Virus record (IMG/VR): IMGVR_UViG_3300047666_000595
Span: 1 to 48,295 of that record
Direction: 5' to 3' (one strand)
Source of the DNA: a virus
DNA: 48,295 nt
Shown: one piece after another, positions 32,783 through 41,464 of the stretch
Layout of the letters: every line of letters begins with the position of its first letter
How positions within the stretch are numbered: the first letter of the stretch is position 1
Translations under genes and position numbers: made by a program
The notes under the pieces: model-generated
Database searches by the model: none
What the model saw: only the letters and a program-made list of their open reading frames with translations
What the model was told of the DNA's origin: nothing

Positions 32783-33754
32783 CTACTCCCCAAATTCGTC
32801 AGTATCATCTTCACCAAAGCCAATGTCTGCGTCTTCAATGGCTGGCGTTTTTTTATTTTGCTTGCCTTCCCATTTATGAATCTTATGACACTGTTGCTTC
32901 ACCCTGCCTTCTTCGTTTGCTTGCGACATCCCCGATGGCGTATCGGTATCAATTATTTCAGCATCTTCAACATCAACATCAAAATAAGGTTCTGTTGACT
33001 CTTCAACAACATAAGAGTTAATGCGGTCCTTATGCTTAACGTTCAAGGCAATCACCTCGGCGCTTCTGCTTGCCCATGTGCCGTCGCTTTGCATTTTAAT
33101 TCTAAGTTCACCACATGCAGACTTTAGGGTTTCAAGGTCGCCACACTCTGCCATAATTTCATCAATTTCTTGACTGCTTGGGCCTTGGGCTTGAGGAGTA
33201 ATATTTTTTTCAGAGCTGCCACCATTGCTTGAATTAATACGGTTAACTTCATCATCGTCAATAATTTCACTGATGCCAAACGCAATACGTGCCGCTTGAA
33301 TATACGCTTTATGTCGTAACATACGATTAGGCCAACGAGTCCACACGGCTGATTTTGCGTCTTTACATTCTGCCATGTATTCAGTCGCGCATATTGGACG
33401 AGAACGGTTTTTTAAATACATCTTGCAGGTGATAGAAACTATTTTGCCATCTTTGTCTAGGTTGTCGTCAAATTCCACACCATCAAAATCATCTTGACGG
33501 TTAACCATTTTGTACCAACCATCGACCATGACAATAATTTGCAACTTGCCACCGCTGACAAATGCTGCACATTCTTTGACTAATGGGTTCAAAGCGTATT
33601 TTGAACACACACCAGTAAAAACCGCTATTTCTGCTTTTGTTGCTACCGCGCCATGCTGCCCTTTACTACTGATGATCATACCTGTTACTACGGATAAAAT
33701 ATCTTCTTCACTTGCGCCGGTATTAGCGGCTACGATTGATAACGCTGTTTTCAT
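32783..33754 (-). CDS. recT: RecT/Bet-family ssDNA annealing protein, 323 aa
   Basis: Anneals complementary single strands in phage recombination. Residues 1-170 carry the RecT/Bet core, with KAEIAVFTGVCSKYALNPL near 45-63, GWYKMVNRQ near 87-95 and RMLRHKAYIQAARIAFG near 148-164. The C-terminus is acidic (FGEDDTDEFGE). The start at 33754 follows GGAGCAGC; the longer in-frame reading begins upstream of the ribosome site. It shares an operon with the RecE-like exonuclease upstream. Confidence 0.85.
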   Translation of the reverse strand: MKTALSIVAANTGASEEDILSVVTGMIISSKGQHGAVATKAEIAVFTGVCSKYALNPLVKECAAFVSGGKLQIIVMVDGWYKMVNRQDDFDGVEFDDNLDKDGKIVSITCKMYLKNRSRPICATEYMAECKDAKSAVWTRWPNRMLRHKAYIQAARIAFGISEIIDDDEVNRINSSNGGSSEKNITPQAQGPSSQEIDEIMAECGDLETLKSACGELRIKMQSDGTWASRSAEVIALNVKHKDRINSYVVEESTEPYFDVDVEDAEIIDTDTPSGMSQANEEGRVKQQCHKIHKWEGKQNKKTPAIEDADIGFGEDDTDEFGE

Positions 33755-33793
33755 TTTGCTGCTCCAATTGCTGATTAATAATAGTAATAAAAT

Positions 33794-33830
33794 ACAGCGT
33801 AACACTAATGCAATAGTGGAACGCTGTCAA
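33794..33830 (-). promoter_or_regulatory. Promoter and 34-bp palindromic operator upstream of recT
   Basis: On the minus strand TTGACA (33830-33825), a 17-base spacer and TAGTGT. A nested inverted repeat spans 33794-33827: ACAGCGT ... ACGCTGT outside and CACTA ... TAGTG inside, around TGCA. The inner core matches that of the site at 30339. Confidence 0.75.
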
Positions 33831-33841
33831 GTTGTTATCTT

Positions 33842-34042
33842 TTAAATCCTATTAAATGAGACCACTTCAAAAAACCCATTTGGCTTAATAGCCAATAGAT
33901 CTTCCTTAAACTTTTTGGACATATTATCAAATACAAATAGGCTATCTGATAATATAGAGGTGTAAGAGCCTATTGTTGATTTAAAACAATACCCGTTTTT
34001 ATCTGTACATTTTGCACTCATGTAATAATTTCTTGTAAACAT
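33842..34042 (-). CDS. Unknown protein, 66 aa
   Basis: Small soluble protein with Cys at residues 12 and 19 (KCTDKNGYCFKS). Three bases after the previous gene. Function not recognised. Confidence 0.6.
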   Translation of the reverse strand: MFTRNYYMSAKCTDKNGYCFKSTIGSYTSILSDSLFVFDNMSKKFKEDLLAIKPNGFFEVVSFNRI

Positions 34043-34045
34043 TAT

Positions 34046-34318
34046 TTATTTCCTTTTATATTTTGTTTTACCGCCTTTGCCGCGACTACCACCACGATAC
34101 GAATCGTCTTTTTTATATGTGTGAATCGGCTTAATTTCTTCAAAACCTTTAAAGCTAAAAAGATATTCAACCCTTTCATTTTCATTAAAATAAGCGATGT
34201 TATCGCTTGTATCGTTTTCAGGTTGGGAAATTAATATCACCTCATGTCCATGATTTGCCAAACCAATTGACAGATTAACTATCATTGAACAATCAAGCCC
34301 TAAAATTGCTATTTTCAT
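34046..34318 (-). CDS. Small Rossmann-like protein, 90 aa
   Basis: Begins KIAILGLDCSMIVNLSIGLANHG, a strand-helix start with a GLD instead of the GxGxxG of dinucleotide binders, then a Gly/Arg/Lys-rich C-terminal tail (YRGGSRGKGGKTKYKRK) that could bind nucleic acid. Not assigned to a family. Confidence 0.55.
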   Translation of the reverse strand: MKIAILGLDCSMIVNLSIGLANHGHEVILISQPENDTSDNIAYFNENERVEYLFSFKGFEEIKPIHTYKKDDSYRGGSRGKGGKTKYKRK

Positions 34319-34326
34319 AAAGCCCC

Positions 34327-35121
34327 CTAACGAATAAGCCCACGCATATCCAACTGCTCAACATCAAACCCACAGCCAAATTCGGCATACTCGCGGCATT
34401 TTTCAAGGCCGTCTAAGTATTCCATGCGCCCAATTTCAACCACTTCATCTGACAACTCCCAAACTCTAACCGGATGACGGCCTATACTGCGTTTTTCGCC
34501 TACGACGACAAAAACAAATCTTGGACGGTGACCGGTTAATTGAAAATAAACATCAGAATAAAAGGCGTGCTGCCTGTGATAACCAAAGTCACGCACCGAA
34601 TAAATAAACTTATCGATATCAGCTGTCTTTTTGACATCAATCAAAATATGCTTGCCGCCAAAAGATGCAGGATCCACAATCCTATCCGGTCGGGCTTTGA
34701 CTTTAAGCCCTTGAAGTTCTGCAAAAATAGACACTTCGCTTTGACCTGGTGATGTAAGTAAATGCCTAGCCACGGGATGAGCAAGTATTGATTCACGCAT
34801 TGTGATCACCTGTTGATAGGTGGTGTGGTCAAGTATTATTTTCCTATCCATATTATTCTTGAATGCTTCTGCTTGCAGTTTACCAGCCGATGTTTTGTCA
34901 AACTCAGGCATTTTCACATACTGCTTAGCAAATACATCAGGCTCAAGTACTGCACAATGTAAATGCGTGCCAAGGTCAACTGCCTCGCTGCCTTCGCTTG
35001 GCGTATTTTTTGACCATTCCAGAAGTGCAGGTGACTGCAAAACCATGCTGATATCAGAGTTTGACCAGGCTTTTACGCTGCGGTATTCGTCGTTTGTTAG
35101 TGCTGTTGTTGATGTTGTCAT
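34327..35121 (-). CDS. RecE-like exonuclease (DUF3799, PD-(D/E)xK), 264 aa
   Basis: Resects double-strand ends for RecT. Motifs: GTHLH at 51-55, an acidic residue in SEVSIF near 128-133, VKARPDRI with Asp146, IDVKK with Asp162 and Lys164, and YHRQHAFY with Gln184, the RecB-family pattern. It lies two genes upstream of recT in the same operon. Confidence 0.85.
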   Translation of the reverse strand: MTTSTTALTNDEYRSVKAWSNSDISMVLQSPALLEWSKNTPSEGSEAVDLGTHLHCAVLEPDVFAKQYVKMPEFDKTSAGKLQAEAFKNNMDRKIILDHTTYQQVITMRESILAHPVARHLLTSPGQSEVSIFAELQGLKVKARPDRIVDPASFGGKHILIDVKKTADIDKFIYSVRDFGYHRQHAFYSDVYFQLTGHRPRFVFVVVGEKRSIGRHPVRVWELSDEVVEIGRMEYLDGLEKCREYAEFGCGFDVEQLDMRGLIR

Positions 35122-35355
35122 TTACCTAACCTCTAAACCAATAAATTCAACTTCTGAATCAAGTGTTATGCCTTCATCTGGATCCGTAAAGCAACACATA
35201 GATTGCCTTAGAGAAACGTAAAACGGGTCTTTTTTGCAAGGGTTCAAACATTCCTCAACAATTGATCCTCTGCCATGTCTTTCAAGAACAATCCAAACTT
35301 TGCCATAACCAAAAAACCTTCCACCGAGCGGCATATTTTTAAATGGTATTTTCAT
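35122..35355 (-). CDS. Unknown protein, 77 aa
   Basis: Contains GGRFFGYGKVWIVLERHGRG near 11-30 and three to four Cys. Begins immediately upstream of the RecE-like gene (its stop abuts that ATG). Not recognised. Confidence 0.6.
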   Translation of the reverse strand: MKIPFKNMPLGGRFFGYGKVWIVLERHGRGSIVEECLNPCKKDPFYVSLRQSMCCFTDPDEGITLDSEVEFIGLEVR

Positions 35356-35365
35356 AATATTACGG

Positions 35366-35383
35366 GCGACTATTGCCGCCCCT
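35366..35383 (-). other. Intercistronic hairpin
   Basis: GGGCG / CGCCC stem with an 8-base loop between the 71-aa and 77-aa genes, with no T run. Probably affects mRNA stability or coupling and not termination. Confidence 0.45.
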
Positions 35384-35388
35384 CCTTG

Positions 35389-35604
35389 TTAAGTAATTTT
35401 TATTATTGAATCCCAAATTTCATCTAATGTAGCAATAGATTTTAAATCTCCACCTGTGCTGGCTACAATCATATAAACAACCACTAAGCTTTCCATGACT
35501 TCATGCTGTTCTTTAGTCATGCTTATTTTCTCAAGCTTGTTTGTAGTTGTTAATTTAGTAATTAGGTTTTTAATTTTATCTTCCACAACTTCTTTTTTCG
35601 GCAT
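35389..35604 (-). CDS. Small helical protein, 71 aa
   Basis: Predicted all-alpha; residues 1-35 are Lys/Glu-rich and amphipathic, 36-50 hydrophobic (ESLVVVYMIVAST). Nine bases after the coiled-coil gene. Not recognised. Confidence 0.55.
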   Translation of the reverse strand: MPKKEVVEDKIKNLITKLTTTNKLEKISMTKEQHEVMESLVVVYMIVASTGGDLKSIATLDEIWDSIIKIT

Positions 35605-35613
35605 AAATTACCC

Positions 35614-36753
35614 CTAATACTGAATTGAAATATTACGAACTTCCCGACGACCAATGGCGCGGATAACGGTTTTAGCATCTGCCTCGTTAATGCCAGCGGC
35701 AATCAAATCAACCAGAGCAGCGCGGTTAATCTTAATCTTATTATCCTTATCCGCTTCGCGGTCTTTAGCGGCTTGCGCTGCTTCTGCTTCTTCATCAGCT
35801 TGGCGCTTAACTTCTTCAAGCCTTGCTTTTTCCACAGCTTTTTCTTGAAGTTTTAGCAAGGCAACACGATTATTTTCAAGGTCAATTTTGTGCTGCTCGG
35901 CGGCTTTGGCTTGATCTTGCTTTGCCTGTTCAGCGTCTTGTTTTGCTTTTTGCTCTGCAAACTTTGCATTTTCTTCACGTTGACGAGACTCAGCAGCTCG
36001 GCGATCAACATCTTCACGGTCACTTTGTGCCTTTGCTTCTGCCAGTCGCGTTGCTTCTTTTGCTGCGGCCTCTGCGATCACACGGCTTTTTTCTGCTTGT
36101 TCGGATGCCGCTTGTTTTAGTCGCAGCTCTTCAAGCTCTGCCTCTCGCTGCTCAGCCTGCTCAACACGCTCAAGGGTAACCGTTGCAGTGGTCAATGCTG
36201 ATTCATGAGCAACTTTGAATTTCTTTTTAAGTTCGGGCCATACAAATTCATCAGAATAGCCGTTAATCGTATTGATTATATTGCCAAGAATTACAGCAGT
36301 TACATTAGGAGATGAACAATCGAAGGGCACGCTGGTCAACCAATTAATAATTTCATCTTGTCCAGCCTGTGCATCAGTCAGCGGCTTTAAAATATCCGCT
36401 TTAAGCTCATCAAATCTCGCCTTGCTTTCACGGGCATTTTTTTCTAGTAATTTAGGTTGGGTTTTTAACACCCGCAAATAATCACGGATAGGCGTATCTA
36501 ATGCCGCATTACTAGCAGCCACTTTTTTAGCATTGTCTTTGATATTCTTGCGGCCTTCAACGGTATTCACGTCGGGCACTTCTGCGCGGGCTTCCTTGCT
36601 AGCGTCGTTAAACATCTTTTTAAGCGATTCTTCGGTGAATGTGTGCGGTATTGAGGGTAGGTTAGTTTTACCTAACCCCTGATCGCTTTCGGTGCCTTCA
36701 GTTGCTTGTTGCGCCAATTTAACTTCTGTGCTGATTGCTGTAGTTGTTGTCAT
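35614..36753 (-). CDS. Long coiled-coil protein of the recombination operon, 379 aa
   Basis: Residues 195-330 are an uninterrupted Ala/Glu/Lys/Gln coiled coil, which often earns a false TolA label. The C-terminal 45 residues form a compact domain (LVDLIAAGINEADAKTVIRAIG ending in ISIQY), common in phage proteins encoded with RecE/RecT-type genes. The likely role is structural or accessory to recombination or replication. The function is not established. Confidence 0.6.
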   Translation of the reverse strand: MTTTTAISTEVKLAQQATEGTESDQGLGKTNLPSIPHTFTEESLKKMFNDASKEARAEVPDVNTVEGRKNIKDNAKKVAASNAALDTPIRDYLRVLKTQPKLLEKNARESKARFDELKADILKPLTDAQAGQDEIINWLTSVPFDCSSPNVTAVILGNIINTINGYSDEFVWPELKKKFKVAHESALTTATVTLERVEQAEQREAELEELRLKQAASEQAEKSRVIAEAAAKEATRLAEAKAQSDREDVDRRAAESRQREENAKFAEQKAKQDAEQAKQDQAKAAEQHKIDLENNRVALLKLQEKAVEKARLEEVKRQADEEAEAAQAAKDREADKDNKIKINRAALVDLIAAGINEADAKTVIRAIGRREVRNISIQY

Positions 36754-36770
36754 TGTTTTATTCCTGTTGA

Positions 36771-37205
36771 TTAATATTGGTTAACTGATTCCATATGGTC
36801 TAAATTTGACGAACCTTCGACCGTAATTCTCACTTGATTGCCATGTGGGGCTATCCACTTGTTTTTTACTAAATGCTTTAATAAATGCCTTGTAGCGCTA
36901 ACCTTTCGGTTTTTTGTGCTGTCTGCAAGATTTTTAAAGCAGCTTCTTTTTTCCACAACTTGCATCACTGATGAAATGTAGGCAAAGCCCAATTTATCTT
37001 GGGAACCCAATCTTGTCAGTGTTTTTAAAAAAGCTTTTGAAGATTTAAATATAAAACCCTCCTCGTGCTTTTCGTAGTCATACATAACAAGAAATGATTT
37101 AAGCATTAAAACTAAGTCATTTCTTTTGCAAGGCATACTATGTACGCCATCAATCAACCTAGAAATATATTCTTCTTGAGCTGTGTTTAGTTCTGGTAAA
37201 TTCAT
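36771..37205 (-). CDS. Unknown protein, 144 aa, possible winged helix
   Basis: Helical, with a basic C-terminal half (STKNRKVSATRHLLKHLVKNKWIAPHGNQVRITVEG) whose helix-helix-strand order resembles a winged helix. It lies beside the iteron region, so it is a candidate origin-binding protein. This is inference. Confidence 0.5.
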   Translation of the reverse strand: MNLPELNTAQEEYISRLIDGVHSMPCKRNDLVLMLKSFLVMYDYEKHEEGFIFKSSKAFLKTLTRLGSQDKLGFAYISSVMQVVEKRSCFKNLADSTKNRKVSATRHLLKHLVKNKWIAPHGNQVRITVEGSSNLDHMESVNQY

Positions 37206-37676
37206 GATTGATCCTCTTGATTTGTTTTACACATATTATACGTATTTATATTGTATGCAAGTAATTTGCTTATTATTTTTAATATAGGAAATTTCTTATT
37301 ATTTCTTATCGTATAGGAAGTGATATAGGAAATGAGTAAAGGCGGGTAAGTGACTGTATAATATAGAGTATATATATATATATATATATATTATACCTAC
37401 ATTTACACCATTTCCTACGTTCTAGCCCTTCCCTTTGCGCTTTATACTATTTACTGCTTATAGGTGAATAATAGATGACATACTCTTTACGACTATGCAG
37501 AATTTTAGGAAATGTAAGAAATCACTGTTAAGTGTCTGTTTTGTATAAGGAACAAATAGGAAATCGTTTCTTGTAGGTGGGAAATTTCCTATGGGCTTGT
37601 TGATTTATAGCAAAAAACAAAAAAGCCTAAATTTTTACAGAAAGGCTTTGCATTGTTTTAATATTGGTGATACGTG
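37206..37676. other. Non-coding AT-rich region with iterons; origin candidate
   Basis: No gene is visible in these 471 bases. They hold about seven copies of TAGGAAAT or its close forms in both orientations (about 37286, 37315, 37327, 37410, 37506, 37556 and 37582), a palindrome GGAAATTTCC at 37580-37589, and a (TA) run of about 25 bases at 37369-37392. It is flanked by the primase-helicase gene and a possible DNA-binding gene. A terminator lies at the right end. Confidence 0.7.
37622..37649 (-). terminator. Terminator after the primase-helicase gene
   Basis: AAAGCCT / AGGCTTT stem with a 14-base loop, then T-rich sequence on the minus strand, 28 bases after the stop at 37677. Confidence 0.75.
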
Positions 37677-40400
37677 TTATTTGTTTAGCTTTACTTTTTG
37701 ACCGTCAACCTTAATTTTTCCCTCGCCAGCTAACGATGCAATCGAATTTTCAAATGCGTCTTGGCTATGTTGAAGAAGATCCTTGGCTATGTCCTGGTAA
37801 TACTTTTGACGTTTCAAAAATTCTTTAAGCTTGGATTTGTAGCGCCATCCATCATCCTTGTCGCGTTTGTTAACGGTTAAACGTTTTATAATAGCCTCTT
37901 TTATACCCTCCAGTTTTGATTCAATGGTATCACCTTCAACGGCTTCATTTATTTTAAGATTGCTTTCTAAATGTTTGATTGAATTAAGAGCCACCAGCAA
38001 GGCATATTTAACGTGTTGTGCCTCAACCGTTACATTGCCATCAATTACATTATAAAGCGCCAGAGAGCTTGCCACGCTCATCACACGTTCAGACATTCGA
38101 GCATACAAAGCGCCAAGCCTTACATGGTTTAAATATTCGTGTTGATCATAGTGCTTGGCAATATTAAAAAACATCAGGCTGGCTTCAGGTGTTGCGTGTG
38201 TTCGACGATCAACACCATTAAATGCAGCCGTTATGCCTTCGGCGCGTTCATCGTTAGACATTTGGACAATCATTCCGACTTCTGCTTTAAGTCGCTCAAA
38301 CAGTACCTTATCGTCTTTGGATTCGTAGCCAGTTGTCGCCCACTGATCATGGCTAACCTGCAAACTTTCGTTTTGCACCCGCTCAACGCCACAATCAAAG
38401 ATAAGGGACCGACCGAGAAAGCCCGATTCTATGCTGTCCTCGTCAATTATCATGGCTAATTTTTGTGGTGTGGATAATGCCGCAAGATTTAAAGCCGGAT
38501 TACGAATGCCGTTTTCAATGGAATAAGCAACGCGCTCGAGCTCTTTTATTTTTTCTTTAATCTGCAAAATTTCGTAGTCAATAACTTTTATTTTTTCTTT
38601 TTCTAAATCAACGTTAAAGCCAAGTCTAATATCCTCTTTGGCTATCACCATTTTATCAAGTCGCATTCGCCTGGTTGCCAAGCTGCCTTCGAATTCTTCA
38701 GCGTGCAATTTTGACAAAATATACAATGATGATGTGGCTATTTCCATAAGCGTTGCCGGTATTTTTGACGTGTTTTTATCTTTGCCGCCAAGCGAATCAC
38801 CAAGCAAGGTATGGGCTTCATCTTTAATGTAAAAGCATCGTCCGTCGTCATACGCTGCAGCGCGAATGACGTCTTTATCTGATCGGATATCACCGTAAAC
38901 ATGAATACCACATTCACCAAGTAGACTTTTAGACACCGCCTGGGCTCGGTCTTTACCCGATGCAGAGACGCCGAGAGTAATAGTAATTAAACTTAATTTG
39001 CTGTTACGAAAACCACTTAAACCACTGCCAGCCATAGCCATGCATTGTATGGCCATGGCAGAAAACGCGCCGCCTTCAAGCTTACGATGCGCGCCAGCTT
39101 TCATGTAGTGCACTATCTCACCCGCTAGGCCTGGAGGAGAATCAACCTCGACATCATCAAGATTGATTCCTTCGGGTAAACAGTTAATGCCTTCAAGTTT
39201 TTTAGGTTTTGGCTTTTCACTGTTGCCCATCCATGATCCAAACGCTGGGGGCACCTGCTGTGGTGGTGCCTGCTGAACTGGTGCGGGTTTCGGCTCTGGT
39301 GTTTTTGTTTCTGGTGTTGGCTCCGGCTCTGGCTTTGGCTTAACACCAATAGCAGCACGTAAGGCAATTTTACATTGATCATCACCGTGGATTTGTCGGT
39401 AGTCGTCCCAATCGCCAAGCTCTGGCGGGAGTGCAACTTTAGCACCAAAAGGATCAGCGGCTTTGTTAGCATAATACTCACCTGGTCGCCTATCGTGCTT
39501 TATGTCTAACTTATCATGATCACCAAATACAATAATATTAGACTCAGGGTGATCTTTTTTTGCTTGTTTAACAGCGGCTTCAAGATTGGCTGCATTAAAT
39601 GCCACATACGTTTTAAATTTGGTTAATGTGTTAATAGTGACGCCGGTGGCATAGCCTTCAACTATACCAATATTTTTTGTAGGGTCACCAATAACATGGT
39701 TGACGCCGGTCATATCACCACCGGTAACTGGGCGCTTAATTCCATCCTTGGTGATTTTCTGCACGTTAACCAGCTTTTTATTTTTATAAACCGGAACTAA
39801 TAATAATTCGCCTTTTTCAATAATTCCGTCTTTGCCATAAATAGATTGTCCGTTAACCAGATACTTACCAGGCAAACCCTTTTTAGACATATACTCATGG
39901 TCACCGGTTACAGCAGATTCCACCAGCAGCGCAGCGCCTTTTTTTGCTTGTGCAATATTGACGGCTCTTTCTGCATCGTGATCAACAATGTGGACACGTT
40001 TTTTAGGAATAGTTTTTAATTTGACATCACCGATTAATTCTTTGGCGGTATCCATAACAGACTTGCCGATGTATCGAGACAACAATAATAAACCACCGCC
40101 GCTGTTTGGTTCACACTGAGAACAAAACCAAGTCCCGCGACCGTTTTTATCGTCAAACCTAAAGCGGTCTTTACCACCGCAAACGGGGCAAGCTCCATGC
40201 TTTCGGCCTGATGGCAATTCACAACCGTAATTATTGAGCACTGTTTGCCATTGACCGTGGAATTGATCGTGCGCTTTGTCAACTGGTGATGGTTCATTAC
40301 TGTTTGAATATTTGCGTTCACCGCTATGGCATTCACAACCAGGGTCATTTAGTGATTTTCTGGTTGTGTGTCCGCATGATAAAAGTAGAGGAAATTTCAT
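37677..40400 (-). CDS. Primase-helicase, 907 aa
   Basis: Bifunctional replication protein. Residues 65-100 hold a zinc ribbon (CPVC 71-74; CSQC 93-96, after KDRFRFDD). The Toprim primase domain covers about 240-340, with GIVEGY (Glu248) and FGDHD (Asp294, Asp296). A Pro-rich linker lies at 353-395. The C-terminal ATPase-like domain has a P-loop GVSASGKD at 477-484, with Asp in place of Ser/Thr, and a Walker B-like FYIKDEAH at 523-530. The arrangement resembles P4 alpha and large phage primases. The ATG at 40400 precedes MKFPLLLSCGH. It is a very likely replication initiator or helicase loader at the adjacent iteron region. Confidence 0.87.
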   Translation of the reverse strand: MKFPLLLSCGHTTRKSLNDPGCECHSGERKYSNSNEPSPVDKAHDQFHGQWQTVLNNYGCELPSGRKHGACPVCGGKDRFRFDDKNGRGTWFCSQCEPNSGGGLLLLSRYIGKSVMDTAKELIGDVKLKTIPKKRVHIVDHDAERAVNIAQAKKGAALLVESAVTGDHEYMSKKGLPGKYLVNGQSIYGKDGIIEKGELLLVPVYKNKKLVNVQKITKDGIKRPVTGGDMTGVNHVIGDPTKNIGIVEGYATGVTINTLTKFKTYVAFNAANLEAAVKQAKKDHPESNIIVFGDHDKLDIKHDRRPGEYYANKAADPFGAKVALPPELGDWDDYRQIHGDDQCKIALRAAIGVKPKPEPEPTPETKTPEPKPAPVQQAPPQQVPPAFGSWMGNSEKPKPKKLEGINCLPEGINLDDVEVDSPPGLAGEIVHYMKAGAHRKLEGGAFSAMAIQCMAMAGSGLSGFRNSKLSLITITLGVSASGKDRAQAVSKSLLGECGIHVYGDIRSDKDVIRAAAYDDGRCFYIKDEAHTLLGDSLGGKDKNTSKIPATLMEIATSSLYILSKLHAEEFEGSLATRRMRLDKMVIAKEDIRLGFNVDLEKEKIKVIDYEILQIKEKIKELERVAYSIENGIRNPALNLAALSTPQKLAMIIDEDSIESGFLGRSLIFDCGVERVQNESLQVSHDQWATTGYESKDDKVLFERLKAEVGMIVQMSNDERAEGITAAFNGVDRRTHATPEASLMFFNIAKHYDQHEYLNHVRLGALYARMSERVMSVASSLALYNVIDGNVTVEAQHVKYALLVALNSIKHLESNLKINEAVEGDTIESKLEGIKEAIIKRLTVNKRDKDDGWRYKSKLKEFLKRQKYYQDIAKDLLQHSQDAFENSIASLAGEGKIKVDGQKVKLNK

Positions 40401-40422
40401 TGATGTTTATCCGCTGTTGTTG

Positions 40423-40656
40423 CTAAAGAGCGTTTTTTATAGAGTCTAAAGCTTTGTGTATTTTTTTAATTTCTGCCATGTTAAAAGATGTTTTGTAGCG
40501 ATATGCGCCCACATTAACCACCGATGCAATTCTAAAATAAGTAATACCCGACTCTTTGGATATTGTTTTTATTTTAACCCCAGCTTTGACGGCAGAATTA
40601 ATCCTCTCGACTGTAGCAATGTTTGAATTTTCCAGATCTTCTTTTGTATGATCCAT
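40423..40656 (-). CDS. Small HTH regulator, 77 aa
   Basis: Starts at 40656 (AAGGTG six bases upstream); a longer in-frame start is inside the promoter. Residues 15-50 have a helix-turn-helix look (VKAGVKIKTISKESGITYFRIASVVNVG). It is transcribed from the left arm of the divergent promoter pair and would repress or balance both arms. Could be a Cro-like regulator. Confidence 0.65.
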   Translation of the reverse strand: MDHTKEDLENSNIATVERINSAVKAGVKIKTISKESGITYFRIASVVNVGAYRYKTSFNMAEIKKIHKALDSIKNAL

Positions 40657-40691
40657 TTCAGCACCTTTGTTATTTAGCTTTATAATACCGC

Positions 40692-40754
40692 CATTAAACA
40701 CTAAAAAAAAATAGATAACAAGTATTGCAAGCAATAAAAAATTAGTGTTTAATG
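40692..40754. promoter_or_regulatory. Divergent promoter pair with 13-bp inverted repeat
   Basis: CATTAAACACTAA at 40692-40704 and TTAGTGTTTAATG at 40742-40754 are perfect inverse copies. Each contains a TTTAAT -10. The rightward -35 is TTGCAA (40725-40730), spacing 17. The leftward -35 is TTGTTA (40721-40716), spacing 17. A third ACACTAATTA half-site lies at about 40775. It drives the SSB operon to the right and the HTH/primase genes to the left. Confidence 0.8.
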
Positions 40755-40805
40755 CCTCAAGTCAAAACGAACAACACTAATTAAAAACAATGGAGTAAAA
40801 ACAGA

Positions 40806-41414
40806 ATGAGCGGATTTTATTTAAGCCAACCGACAACAAATGATCTTGAATACGAAGGTTTTTTTGATGGTCAAAACCTCACTGTGCCTGACAACACAGA
40901 GTTGACTATCGCGGTGACTGATGGGTTTGTGGGACAAGAAGAGGGTAAGAGCCTGCAAATTTGCGTCATTAACTTTGTAGTGACTTCTGCAGGTGAATTC
41001 TTTGGGCAAAAATATAAATACAATGCAAAAATATTCGATATGGATGCAAGCAAGCGCGATTTAGCCATGCGTAATTTGGGCGTGTTAGATGCACAGGCAG
41101 GCTTTCCCATGACCAGCGGGCATATTGAGCTTGGCACTGAAAGCATCCAACAGCATTGGGCTGGCATTGCTGAAGCGAGAGTTAAATTTGGATTGCTTCT
41201 TAGTACTACTGATAAAGATGGCAAGCCAAAAGTTGATGAAAATGGTGAACCAAGAACTGATTTCATAAACTTTGTGCGCGGCTTTGGTTACCTGCGTGAA
41301 AAGATGATCAAGGCGAGCGGTGATCCTATTGTCCAAAGTGAGCCAGCACCGGAAAAAAAGTCAGCATTACAAGAGCCTAAATTTGAAGAAGCTGATGATG
41401 ACATTGATTTTTAG
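40806..41414 (+). CDS. ssb: Single-stranded DNA-binding protein, 202 aa
   Basis: First gene of the rightward early operon. The body (residues 1-165) has no named motif I can fix, but the C-terminus ends in EEADDDIDF, the acidic tail with terminal Phe shared by SSBs such as T7 gp2.5 and bacterial SSB, which recruits partners. Size and place beside replication and recombination genes support it. A DUF2815-type SSB is likely. Confidence 0.75.
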   Translation: MSGFYLSQPTTNDLEYEGFFDGQNLTVPDNTELTIAVTDGFVGQEEGKSLQICVINFVVTSAGEFFGQKYKYNAKIFDMDASKRDLAMRNLGVLDAQAGFPMTSGHIELGTESIQQHWAGIAEARVKFGLLLSTTDKDGKPKVDENGEPRTDFINFVRGFGYLREKMIKASGDPIVQSEPAPEKKSALQEPKFEEADDDIDF

Positions 41415-41429
41415 TAGTTGATTTAAACC

Positions 41430-41464
41430 AGCCGCCACACTCAACGAGTATGAGCGGCTTTTTA
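41430..41464 (+). terminator. Terminator or attenuator after ssb
   Basis: AGCCGC / GCGGCT stem with an inner ACTC / GAGT stem and a T run. It stands between ssb and the rest of the plus-strand operon, so ssb is probably expressed at a higher level. Confidence 0.75.

Noticed and set aside
35823-36179. Long open frame on the plus strand opposite the coiled-coil gene, Leu/Ala-rich
   Set aside because: It is the mirror of an Ala/Glu/Lys/Gln-rich coding region, which lacks stops on the other strand; no ribosome site and Leu runs without membrane pattern.
35614-36753. TolA cell-envelope protein
   Set aside because: The resemblance is to coiled-coil composition only; there is no N-terminal membrane helix and the context is phage recombination.
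37369-37392. TA run considered as an assembly error
   Set aside because: Short enough (about 25 bases) to be read through, and it fits an AT-rich origin; the exact length may still be uncertain.
40423-40656. Evidence of lysogeny (repressor gene)
   Set aside because: The HTH protein alone is not enough; there is no integrase, partition gene or att site, so a temperate lifestyle is not supported.
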